Assembly: GCA_035289125.1 (NCBI GenBank)
Contig: DATDXW010000043.1
Coordinates: forward strand, 1-25,932
Length of the DNA: 25,932 nt
Source: JACQID01 sp035289125
GTDB taxonomy: Archaea; Aenigmatarchaeota; Aenigmatarchaeia; GW2011-AR5
Direction of reading: 5' to 3'
Shown here: positions 15,101-21,090 of the stretch, one piece after another
How the letters are laid out: every line of letters begins with the position of its first letter
Position numbering within the stretch: the first letter of the stretch is position 1
Translations under genes and position numbers: made by a program
The notes under the pieces: generated by a model
Database searches by the model: none
What the model saw: the letters and a program-made list of their open reading frames with translations, nothing else
Told to the model about the DNA's origin: nothing

Positions 15101-15201
15101 GGGTCCGTGGTCTAGTGGCTTGGATTTTGCTCCGCAAAATCCCCGTATATGACGCAACCTTCACATGGTTGAGGCCGGCGGTTCAAATCCGCCCGGGCCC
15201 A
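15101..15201 (+). tRNA. tRNA-Val (anticodon CAC) with D-loop intron
   Basis: The acceptor GGGTCCG (15101-15107) pairs with CGGGCCC (15194-15200), and the discriminator is A15201. The anticodon arm CAACC-TTCACAT-GGTTG (15155-15171) is perfect and carries U33 and anticodon CAC at 15162-15164. The T-arm GGCGG-TTCAAAT-CCGCC is 15177-15193. The D-arm is split. Removing 15121-15148 leaves GTCT-AGTGGCTA-TGAC, which has A21 and the GTC/GAC pairing usual in archaeal tRNA-Val, and a 73-nt tRNA. CCA is not encoded. Confidence 0.88.
15121..15148 (+). other. tRNA-Val intron in the D-loop (28 nt)
   Basis: A perfect 9-bp inner stem (15122-15130 with 15134-15142, loop TCC) sits beside a 4-bp central helix, GTGG (15115-15118) with CCGT (15143-15146). 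Three-base bulges are at 15119-15121 and 15147-15149. This is bulge-helix-bulge geometry; cutting after the second base of each bulge restores the tRNA. The outer helix is weak (about two pairs). Confidence 0.72.
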
Positions 15202-15225
15202 TCCCAATTCCTTTCGATGGTGACA

Positions 15226-15243
15226 GACGCACAGCGGTGCGTC
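15226..15243 (+). other. Hairpin after tRNA-Val (7-bp stem, AGCG loop)
   Basis: GACGCAC pairs perfectly with GTGCGTC. It lies 25 bases past the tRNA end and about 100 bases before the next start. It may mark the 3' end of the tRNA transcript. No oligo-T follows, so the function is open. Confidence 0.35.
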
Positions 15244-15311
15244 ATTCAGCTTCAAGAAAGGTATAGGACTTACCCCAAAGAAAAAACGCTCTCACGGCGG
15301 CGCACAGTAGA

Positions 15312-15320
15312 TTTTTAATA
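15312..15320 (+). promoter_or_regulatory. TATA box of the mevalonate cluster
   Basis: TTTTTAATA is centred about 26 bases before the small leader ATG at 15343 and about 68 before the decarboxylase ATG. Transcription would begin at or near 15343. Confidence 0.45.
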
Positions 15321-15342
15321 GAAGCAATAGCGATGAAATAAT

Positions 15343-15384
15343 ATGGCATACGACTACGTTGCCGATGGCAACGGAGGGGCATGA
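15343..15384 (+). CDS. Possible 13-codon leader ORF before the decarboxylase gene
   Basis: ATG at 15343 opens a 13-aa frame (MAYDYVADGNGGA) whose TGA overlaps the decarboxylase start region (ATGATG). The predicted transcription start falls on this ATG, so a leaderless mRNA would first translate this peptide and then reinitiate at the decarboxylase behind GGAGG. It may be a coupling or attenuating leader, or chance. Confidence 0.35.
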   Translation: MAYDYVADGNGGA

Positions 15385-16370
15385 TGAAAGCAACCGCAAA
15401 GGCAAACGCCAATATTGCTCTGGTCAAGTACTGGGGCAAGCGGGATGAAGAGAAAATTCTTCCCATGAATTCTTCCGTTTCTATGACGTGCGATGGTCTG
15501 GAAACCGTCACGACAGTGGAGTTTTCTTCGATGTATGCAAAAGACTCCGTGTCCATAAACGGTGAAGATATGGAGAAGGACACGAAGAATGTCTACGCGC
15601 ATATAGAAAAAATCCGCAGGCTCGCGGGAACAAAAGAAAATGCAAAGGTCGTTTCAAAAACGAACTTCCCCGTCGCCGCTGGGCTGGCTTCGTCAGCTTC
15701 GGGATTCGCCGCGCTCACCGTCGCGGCGTGTGTAGCAGCAGGCTTGAAGCTCTCGCAAAAAGATTTGTCAATTCTCGCGCGCCAAGGTTCCGGCTCCGCT
15801 TCCCGCTCGCTGTGCGAAGGCTTTGCCGTCTGGCACAAGGGCGCGAAAAGCGACGGTTCTGATTCTTATGCCGAGAGTATTGCAACGAAAGAGCACTGGA
15901 AAGACTTCCACATGCTCGCCGCAATAGTCAAAGAGACGGCAAAGAAAACGTCGTCGCGCGCCGGTATGTCTCAAACGATGAAGACGTCGCCGTACTATCG
16001 CGGCTGGCTCGAGACCGTTGAGAAAGACATAGCAAAAATACGTGAAGGAATAAATAAAAAAGATTTTATTGCCGTCGGCAGCGTGGCAGAATTTAACGCG
16101 CTCAAGATGCACTGCGCCATGATGACGACGCAACCGCCGATAATATACTGGGAGCCGAAAAGCGTTGAGATAATCCGCGCCGTGCAGTCGTGGCGCGAGG
16201 AAGGGCTGGAATCGTACTTCACAATGGACGCCGGTCCTAACGTTAACGTGATGTGCCTGAAGAAAGACGAAAAGGAAATAACAAAGCGCCTCAAAGCGCT
16301 GGGCATAGCGAAGGTTATTGCATGCGCGCCCGGCGACGGGGCGCGGCTCGTCAAAGAGCATCTGTTCTGA
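15384..16370 (+). CDS. mvaD: Diphosphomevalonate decarboxylase
   Basis: Converts mevalonate 5-diphosphate to isopentenyl diphosphate with ATP. The 328-aa GHMP kinase-fold protein shows KYWGKRD at 15-21, the P-loop-like PVAAGLASSASG (96-107), the SGSASRS motif and the catalytic Asp in MDAGPNV (D282). These are the bacterial/eukaryotic enzyme's signatures. Most archaea lack this enzyme. I chose the second of two adjacent ATGs because GGAGG lies six bases upstream; the first (15381) adds one Met. It heads a cluster with mevalonate kinase, phosphomevalonate kinase and IPP isomerase. A phosphomevalonate decarboxylase activity (haloarchaeal type) is less likely because phosphomevalonate kinase is present. 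Confidence 0.93.
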   Translation: MKATAKANANIALVKYWGKRDEEKILPMNSSVSMTCDGLETVTTVEFSSMYAKDSVSINGEDMEKDTKNVYAHIEKIRRLAGTKENAKVVSKTNFPVAAGLASSASGFAALTVAACVAAGLKLSQKDLSILARQGSGSASRSLCEGFAVWHKGAKSDGSDSYAESIATKEHWKDFHMLAAIVKETAKKTSSRAGMSQTMKTSPYYRGWLETVEKDIAKIREGINKKDFIAVGSVAEFNALKMHCAMMTTQPPIIYWEPKSVEIIRAVQSWREEGLESYFTMDAGPNVNVMCLKKDEKEITKRLKALGIAKVIACAPGDGARLVKEHLF

Positions 16371-16421
16371 GGCGCTACCGCGCTCGCCGGCGGCGCTCTG
16401 ATTTTGGCGGCGTGCGCAATG

Positions 16422-16429
16422 ATATTAAA
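16422..16429 (+). promoter_or_regulatory. TATA box of the mevalonate kinase gene
   Basis: ATATTAAA is centred 25 bases before the ATG at 16451, in the 80-base gap after mvaD, indicating a separate leaderless transcript. The G+C-rich gap before it (16371-16400) contains GGCGC repeats able to pair. Confidence 0.5.
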
Positions 16430-16450
16430 GCGTTAGAACAGTTCTTTCTT

Positions 16451-17452
16451 ATGATAAAAGTCTCGGCACCAGGCAAGTGTATCATAATCGGGGAGCACTC
16501 TGTCGTTTACGGGAAACCGGCAATTCTCGCGGCGATAAGCAAACGGTGCCATGTCGCGGCAGAAAAGGCGGGAAAAATAACCGTGTCGTCCGTGGCAGGC
16601 GACTTGTCCCTTTCCGTCGGAGACGCAAAGGCGTTCGCGGCGAAAGCAGACGTCCTATGGAAAGAATGCTTTGCCAAAAAAGATTTCTCGCCTATGTTCG
16701 CGGCAATAAAAGAAAGGCCGGGAGGCGCGCTGAAAGCGGGCATAGGCAAGATTCTCAGCGAGCTTTCCGTCAGTAATGGCGCGAAAATAAGGATAGAATC
16801 GGAAATGCCCATAGGCGCGGGCCTTGGCTCTTCCGCTTCGCTGGCTGTTGCGCTGACAAGAGCATTATCAGAATTAAACGGTGTGACGATTTCGAAAGAA
16901 AGAATAAACGAAATCGCCTTCCAACTCGAGCGCTATTCGCACGGCACGCCCTCCGGCGGTGACAACAGTGCGTGTTGTTTCGGGGGCATGGTATGGTTTC
17001 AGAAAGAACCGCTCACGATAAAGCCGCTTGCGTTGCGTGTCAGCGGTTTCGCGCTCGTGAACGTCAAGAAGCGCGAGAAAAGCACAGGCGAGTTAGTGCA
17101 AATGGTGAGAAATCTGGAGGAAAAATACAGGAATCAGAGAATAGACGCGCTGGGCGTCGCCACGGAGCAGATGCTGGAAGCGCTGAAAAAGAAGGACAGC
17201 AAAAGGATAACTTCACTGCTCAACGGCGCGCAGAAGAATCTGAAAGAACTTGGCGTCTCCTGCAGGGAGATGGACGCGCTTGCCGATGCCGTTATGACAG
17301 TAGGAGGGGGTGCCAAGTTGTCGGGTGCCGGTGCGGGCGGAGTCATGCTTTGTTATCACGAGTGCGCGCAAAAGTTGAAGGACGCCATCGTTGCCGCAGG
17401 CTACGAGTCCATGGAAGTGGAAATAGGTGCCGAAGGCGTGCGAACTGAATAG
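16451..17452 (+). CDS. mvk: Mevalonate kinase
   Basis: Phosphorylates mevalonate to mevalonate 5-phosphate. The 333-aa GHMP kinase has APGKCIIIGEHSVVYGKPA (6-24, with K9, E15 and H16), the ATP loop PIGAGLGSSAS (120-130), the catalytic Asp region GTPSGGDNS (D171) and the C-terminal motif KLSGAGAGG. The start is the ATG directly before IKVSAPGK, 25 bases from a TATA box; the frame stays open 66 codons upstream, but that stretch is Arg-rich and overlaps mvaD, so it is not coding. It is followed 45 bases later by phosphomevalonate kinase. Confidence 0.96.
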   Translation: MIKVSAPGKCIIIGEHSVVYGKPAILAAISKRCHVAAEKAGKITVSSVAGDLSLSVGDAKAFAAKADVLWKECFAKKDFSPMFAAIKERPGGALKAGIGKILSELSVSNGAKIRIESEMPIGAGLGSSASLAVALTRALSELNGVTISKERINEIAFQLERYSHGTPSGGDNSACCFGGMVWFQKEPLTIKPLALRVSGFALVNVKKREKSTGELVQMVRNLEEKYRNQRIDALGVATEQMLEALKKKDSKRITSLLNGAQKNLKELGVSCREMDALADAVMTVGGGAKLSGAGAGGVMLCYHECAQKLKDAIVAAGYESMEVEIGAEGVRTE

Positions 17453-17469
17453 TGATTTATAATAATGTC

Positions 17470-17478
17470 TTAAATAAA
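17470..17478 (+). promoter_or_regulatory. TATA box of the phosphomevalonate kinase gene
   Basis: TTAAATAAA is centred about 24 bases before the ATG at 17498, again predicting a leaderless mRNA that would also carry the isomerase and hydrolase genes. Confidence 0.5.
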
Positions 17479-17497
17479 TGAAGTGTGATTTCTTATC

Positions 17498-18565
17498 ATG
17501 ACTCACGTCTCCGCTCCCGGCAAACTGATGATAGCCGGCGAATGGTCAGTGCTCGAACCGGGAAACCCGTGCATCGTCGCGGCAGTGGACAAGCGCGTGC
17601 ACGCCGAAGTCCACAAGAGCGACAAGCTCGTCATAGAATTGAAAGATTTCAACAAAAAGACGACAGGTTCTTTTATCGGGGGCGGAATAAAATGGGATTC
17701 GGACGACAAAGTATTCGCTTTTGCCAAAGCGGCTGTTGAAACGACGTTAAAATTTCTCGGAAAAACAGAGGCATTTCGATTAGTGACTTACGGTTCCTCG
17801 GACATGGAAATAAACGGCGCGAAGCTGGGTTTCGGCTCTTCTGCTGCTGCTATTGTAGCTATGAATCATGCGATACTGCGCTTCTTTTCCTACGACGACG
17901 CAAAGTTTACCGTCAAGCTCTACAAGCTCGGCACGATAGCGAATTACATCGCTCAAGGCAAGGTTGGCTCTTCCTTTGACATAGCCGCTTCTGTATACGG
18001 CAACGTTCTCGTCTACGAGCGCTTTGACCCGAAATGGCTGGATGTTGCCATGGTGGCAAAGAACATCGCGGACATAGTAAGCGAAAAGTGGCCCGGCTTC
18101 AGGGCGAAGCCGATGGAAATACCGCGTGGCTTAAAACTGCTCGTAGCTTACAGTGGCAAGCCCGCGTCCACGACCGGAATGATTGAAAAGATGAAGCAGT
18201 TCAAAGTTAAGAACGCTGAAGAATACGTACGAATAGTCTCTGACATAACTTCTATTGTTCAGTTGCTGACGGTGAAGTGGACGGACAACGCCGCGGTCAT
18301 GCGAGCGATAAAAGACAATCGCCAAAAACTCAGTGAGCTTACACAGTTGTCGGGCGTTCCCGTTGAGACAGAAGAGCTGAAGGAAATGGCACGCCTTGCC
18401 GACGAAGCGGGCGGCGCGGGCAAGCTCTCCGGTGCAGGGGGCGGAGATTGCGGGATAGCGCTGTGTTTTAACTCAGTCGTCGAAAAAAAAATAAAGCAGG
18501 CGTGGAAGAAAGCAGGTTTTCCGATAATCGACGTGGAAATAGGAGAAGGCTCAAGGGAGGAATAG
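17498..18565 (+). CDS. Phosphomevalonate kinase (ERG8/MvaK2-type GHMP kinase)
   Basis: Converts mevalonate 5-phosphate to the 5-diphosphate. The 355-aa protein opens with SAPGKLMIAGEWSVLEPGNP, the hallmark of the ERG8/MvaK2 group. It has KLGFGSSAAA (109-118), the GKVGSSFDIAASVYG segment with Asp161, and the C-terminal GAGKLSGAGGGDCG (307-319). With mvaD and mvk it completes the classical lower mevalonate pathway. In archaea this enzyme is known mainly from Sulfolobales, so transfer or ancient retention is possible. It ends two bases before the isomerase start. Confidence 0.92.
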   Translation: MTHVSAPGKLMIAGEWSVLEPGNPCIVAAVDKRVHAEVHKSDKLVIELKDFNKKTTGSFIGGGIKWDSDDKVFAFAKAAVETTLKFLGKTEAFRLVTYGSSDMEINGAKLGFGSSAAAIVAMNHAILRFFSYDDAKFTVKLYKLGTIANYIAQGKVGSSFDIAASVYGNVLVYERFDPKWLDVAMVAKNIADIVSEKWPGFRAKPMEIPRGLKLLVAYSGKPASTTGMIEKMKQFKVKNAEEYVRIVSDITSIVQLLTVKWTDNAAVMRAIKDNRQKLSELTQLSGVPVETEELKEMARLADEAGGAGKLSGAGGGDCGIALCFNSVVEKKIKQAWKKAGFPIIDVEIGEGSREE

Positions 18566-18567
18566 CC

Positions 18568-19089
18568 ATGGAAAAAGACGTGATAATACTCGTTGACTCA
18601 CATGACAACGTGATAGGCTACGAGACGAAAGAGAAATGCCACAGGATGAAGCCGCTCCTCCACAGGGCATTTTCAGTGTTTATTTTCAACGGCCGTGGTG
18701 AGATGCTTCTCACTAGGCGCGCCAAGTCAAAAAAAACGTGGCCGCTTTTCTGGAGCAACGCGTGCTGCAGCCATCCGAAAAAGGACGAAACAGTAGAAAA
18801 CGCGGCGCACCGGCGTATCATGGAAGAGTTAGGCATTGATTGCCCGCTCAGGTTTTTGTTCAGGTTCCAGTATGAAGCCCAGTACGACAATGAATGGGGC
18901 GAGAGCGAGGTGGACTCGGTTTTCGTCGGCAGTCACGACGGCACTCTTCGTTGCGATAAGAACGAAATAGCTGACTGGAAGTTCATGCCTGCATCTTCTT
19001 TACGAGAAGACGTGAAGAAGAATCCCGATGCATATACGCCATGGTTTAAATTCTGCTTCGAACGCGTCTTGAAAGAGATGAACGTATGA
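18568..19089 (+). CDS. idi: Isopentenyl-diphosphate delta-isomerase, type I (Nudix)
   Basis: Interconverts IPP and DMAPP using a divalent metal. The 173-aa protein has HRAFSVFIF, LLTRRAKSKKTWPLFWSNACCSHP with the catalytic Cys equivalent to C67, the Nudix helix ending EELGI (86-90), and the catalytic-Glu region WGESEVDSVF (E114). A GGGAGG ribosome site lies seven bases before this ATG, which excludes the longer frame. Most archaea use the unrelated type II FMN isomerase, so type I is notable. The stop overlaps the next start (ATGA). Confidence 0.95.
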   Translation: MEKDVIILVDSHDNVIGYETKEKCHRMKPLLHRAFSVFIFNGRGEMLLTRRAKSKKTWPLFWSNACCSHPKKDETVENAAHRRIMEELGIDCPLRFLFRFQYEAQYDNEWGESEVDSVFVGSHDGTLRCDKNEIADWKFMPASSLREDVKKNPDAYTPWFKFCFERVLKEMNV

Positions 19090-19739
19090 CGGAAGAGGTT
19101 TCTTTTCGCGGCAGTGCCGGTCAGTTGCGGGGCGTAGTTCATGGCTCTTCTCCAAAAGCAGTGATTCTTTGTCACGGTTTTACCAGTTCAAAGGACAATA
19201 AAGCCGGCTGGGCGGAAGAGCTGGCAAAAGACTTTACGGTTCTCCGTTTTGACTTCTCCGGCCACGGTGAAAGTAACGGGAAGCTGGAAGACATAACCCT
19301 GACATCATTGATAAAGGATACGCAGTGCGCCGTTGGCTTTCTGAAAAAACGCGGTGCAAAAAGCATCGGCATAGCCGGCCATAGTCTGGGCGCTTCGGTC
19401 ACGATACTTTCCGCTTCCGTAGCCAAAGCCATCTGTCCGATAGAACCGGTGACGGATTTTTCTTCCGTGAAGCTCAATCCGTACGGGCTGAAAAAATTTG
19501 ACGAGGACGCGAGAAAATACGACATTTACAGCATGCTGAAAACGGTGAAAACGCCCGTGCTTTTCATCCATGGTGACAAGGACGACGTCGTGCCGTTGTG
19601 GCACTCGCAGAAAGCGTTGAGCTTTGCGCCGCCCGGCAGCAGATTAGAAGTGATAAATGGGATGACGCACGATATTCAGGAAACCGGTTATGAAAAAGTA
19701 GTCGCCCTTACGAAAAAATGGTTCAATCAGGCTCTATAG
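19086..19739 (+). CDS. Alpha/beta hydrolase (serine hydrolase)
   Basis: The 217-aa alpha/beta-hydrolase fold has oxyanion region CHGFTSSKDN (29-38), nucleophile elbow GHSLGAS (Ser100), Asp166 in HGDKDDVVP, and His195 in GMTHDI, giving a complete Ser-Asp-His triad. The substrate is unknown; family members are esterases, acylglycerol lipases or peptidases. It overlaps idi by four bases, so it is made with the isoprenoid enzymes, but a role in that pathway is not shown. Confidence 0.9.
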   Translation: MTEEVSFRGSAGQLRGVVHGSSPKAVILCHGFTSSKDNKAGWAEELAKDFTVLRFDFSGHGESNGKLEDITLTSLIKDTQCAVGFLKKRGAKSIGIAGHSLGASVTILSASVAKAICPIEPVTDFSSVKLNPYGLKKFDEDARKYDIYSMLKTVKTPVLFIHGDKDDVVPLWHSQKALSFAPPGSRLEVINGMTHDIQETGYEKVVALTKKWFNQAL

Positions 19740-19750
19740 GCATTGTCATA

Positions 19751-19806
19751 AACCCGCGCACCGAAAGCCATCCGCTTGAGCGGGTGGATGATACAAGAAG
19801 CGGGTT
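19751..19806 (+). ncRNA. Candidate structured RNA element A in the 19740-20011 gap
   Basis: A 7-bp outer stem (AACCCGC at 19751-19757 with GCGGGTT at 19800-19806) encloses an 8-bp hairpin (CCATCCGC with GCGGGTGG, loop TTGA, 19768-19787) and an ATGATAC segment. This is more pairing than expected in spacer sequence. No family was recognised: no clear C/D boxes, and too small for RNase P or SRP RNA. Confidence 0.3.
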
Positions 19807-19908
19807 AATGCGCCATTCCTCAACTAAACGCTAAATAAGTAAGGACGAAAACGAGTCCGCATCGTCAAAATTCAAGCCATGCGCTAAAAGTCCTTTCCTG
19901 TCGCTTTC

Positions 19909-19952
19909 ATGATACCTGCCACTTCAGTGGCGTGTAGTTTACAAAGTATCAT
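19909..19952 (+). ncRNA. Candidate structured RNA element B (H/ACA-like hairpin with pocket)
   Basis: ATGATAC (19909-19915) pairs with GTATCAT (19946-19952), and an inner hairpin GCCAC-TTCA-GTGGC (19918-19931) leaves an asymmetric internal loop of 2 and 14 bases. This recalls the pseudouridylation pocket of H/ACA guide RNAs, but no ACA box follows at the right distance. ATGATAC also occurs in element A at 19788-19794. The 10-base sequence ATTGTCATAA flanks the whole region (19742-19751 and 19960-19969). Confidence 0.25.
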
Positions 19953-20011
19953 TATAGGAATTGTCATAATATGATAGGCGGATAAGTCAAAAGACATTTA
20001 ATGCGCGAATA

Positions 20012-20257
20012 ATGGAAACCGTGAGATTTTTGAACCGCGAATTCAAAGGAACTACCCGTGTCCGTACTGTCGGCTCCTATACTACCAAAAGCGGAAAAGT
20101 GATAAATGAAACTGGGGCGCGTATTGAATCGTTTGCTTTTACACGGGTTTACCGAAGAGCGTCACCATCCATAAGAAAATTTCTGAAAGAGAAAAAGAAA
20201 AAATGGAAGCAAGAAAGCATAGGGTACGAGTTTGAAGAGACACTATATTTCGTATAG
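20012..20257 (+). CDS. Small basic hypothetical protein, 81 aa
   Basis: Not recognised. It is strongly basic, with a Lys-rich segment (KEKKKKWK near 59-66) and aromatic residues near the end, suggesting nucleic-acid binding. There is no clear ribosome site. Its end overlaps the converging gene at 20243-20632 by 15 bases, so one of the two ends may be misjudged. It sits in a small cluster of accessory-looking genes. Confidence 0.45.
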   Translation: METVRFLNREFKGTTRVRTVGSYTTKSGKVINETGARIESFAFTRVYRRASPSIRKFLKEKKKKWKQESIGYEFEETLYFV

Positions 20258-20632
20258 GTTTTTTTCATACAACTTTTCCAGTTTCTTCATTGTGGTTTTC
20301 TTGATTTCGTCCATGAATAACAGGCCTTCCGCTTCGCCGATTGTAAGACTTTCAAGTTCTTCTGACATTTTTTCAAGTTGCTCCCTATATTGAGGCCGCT
20401 TGACGGTTGCTATCTTTTTCCGGAGAATTGACTTTATTTGGCGGATTTCCTGTTGCGTGAGAATTTCGGATATTTTCATTCCGCGCAGTTTTTCCATTGT
20501 TTTCAGGAAGATTTCGGCGTGTTCCCCGAATACTTCTGGGAAGATATAAACCATCTCGCCGATTAGGGATTTGTCCATAGTTATATGCCCTGAATTGCCA
20601 AAAGGCTTTACGACTTGTTTTATTATGTTCAT
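20243..20632 (-). CDS. Hypothetical protein with AbrB/DUF2080-like N-terminus, 129 aa
   Basis: The N-terminal ~30 residues (VVKPFGNSGHITMDKSLIGE) resemble the small beta domain of archaeal AbrB-like/DUF2080 proteins often found near mobile elements. The rest is helical and charged, probably coiled coil. A GGAGG ribosome site lies seven bases before the ATG. The ATG overlaps the stop of the broken gene upstream (ATGA), so they were a two-gene unit. DNA-binding or antitoxin-like function is possible but unproven. Confidence 0.6.
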   Translation of the reverse strand: MNIIKQVVKPFGNSGHITMDKSLIGEMVYIFPEVFGEHAEIFLKTMEKLRGMKISEILTQQEIRQIKSILRKKIATVKRPQYREQLEKMSEELESLTIGEAEGLLFMDEIKKTTMKKLEKLYEKNLYEI

Positions 20633-20763
20633 AAGTTCGCCTCCAGCTGTTTCAGGCGCTTCGGAAATTCATCGCATTTTTTACACGCGTAGCTCTCTGC
20701 ATATTCTTCTATCTCGTCTCCGAGATTATTCGCTTATTCCCGCCACTTTACCACGTTTCGCAT
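20629..20763 (-). pseudogene. Short CxxC gene interrupted by an in-frame TAA
   Basis: A strong AGGAGATGAG ribosome site precedes ATG 20763, which reads MRNVVKWRE and then meets TAA at 20734-20736. The same frame continues without further stops for 34 codons, including YACKKCDEFPKRL, to a TGA that overlaps the next start in coupled-gene style. The intact flanks suggest a recent nonsense mutation, a sequencing error or recoding. Without the stop the protein would be 44 residues. Confidence 0.5.
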
Positions 20764-20811
20764 TTTACTTCTCATCTCCTTCTTTTTCCAAGATGCGATA
20801 TGGGCATGCGA

Positions 20812-20826
20812 TGCAGCGAAGCTGCA
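20812..20826. other. Hairpin downstream of eS17
   Basis: TGCAGC pairs with GCTGCA around GAA, seven bases beyond the eS17 stop on the minus strand. It may protect or mark the transcript end; there is no T run next to it. Confidence 0.3.
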
Positions 20827-20832
20827 GGGCAT

Positions 20833-21033
20833 TTAGGCTGATTCTCTAGCCCTTATCTTATGAAGGCGCGTTACGCTGCCTGCGAGTTTGTTCAGCATGA
20901 GCTTGCTGTCGGCTATGTTCATCTCTTTTATCACGACTTTATTGCTCACAAAAACAGGCGTGAATTTATCAGGATACGTATCAATGAGTATCTTTGCCGC
21001 CCTCTTTATGTCCTGCGTCTTTATGTTGCCCAT
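20833..21033 (-). CDS. rps17e: Small ribosomal subunit protein eS17
   Basis: The 66-aa protein begins MGNIKTQDIKRAAKILIDTYPD and ends with the family's conserved core (LAGSVTRLHKIR), normal length for archaeal S17e. It is part of the 30S subunit. It is transcribed divergently from nop5 across a 57-base gap whose only obvious TATA sequence (TTTAAA) is palindromic. Confidence 0.93.
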   Translation of the reverse strand: MGNIKTQDIKRAAKILIDTYPDKFTPVFVSNKVVIKEMNIADSKLMLNKLAGSVTRLHKIRARESA

Positions 21034-21060
21034 GTTATCGGCTATCGTTTACTGGTAAAG

Positions 21061-21070
21061 GATTTAAAAG
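21061..21070. promoter_or_regulatory. TATA box between eS17 and nop5
   Basis: GATTTAAAAG is centred 25 bases before the nop5 ATG, fitting a leaderless start. The TTTAAA core is palindromic and lies 33 bases from the eS17 ATG, so it may act in both directions. Confidence 0.5.
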
Positions 21071-21090
21071 CTCCCGCTCTGCTAAATACT

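Noticed and set aside
15115..15318. 67-aa open frame over tRNA-Val
   Set aside because: It overlaps the tRNA and two hairpins and has no ribosome site or family match.
16253..16450. 66-residue N-terminal extension of mevalonate kinase
   Set aside because: It is Arg-rich, overlaps mvaD in another frame and contains the mevalonate kinase TATA box; GHMP kinases start just before the SAPGK motif.
19741..19969. Box C/D guide RNA near the Nop5/fibrillarin genes
   Set aside because: ATGATAC only partly resembles the C box, and no CUGA D box lies at a usable distance.
20860..21090. 77-residue N-terminal extension of Nop5
   Set aside because: It runs antisense to eS17 and through the shared promoter; Nop5 proteins begin near ATG 21091.
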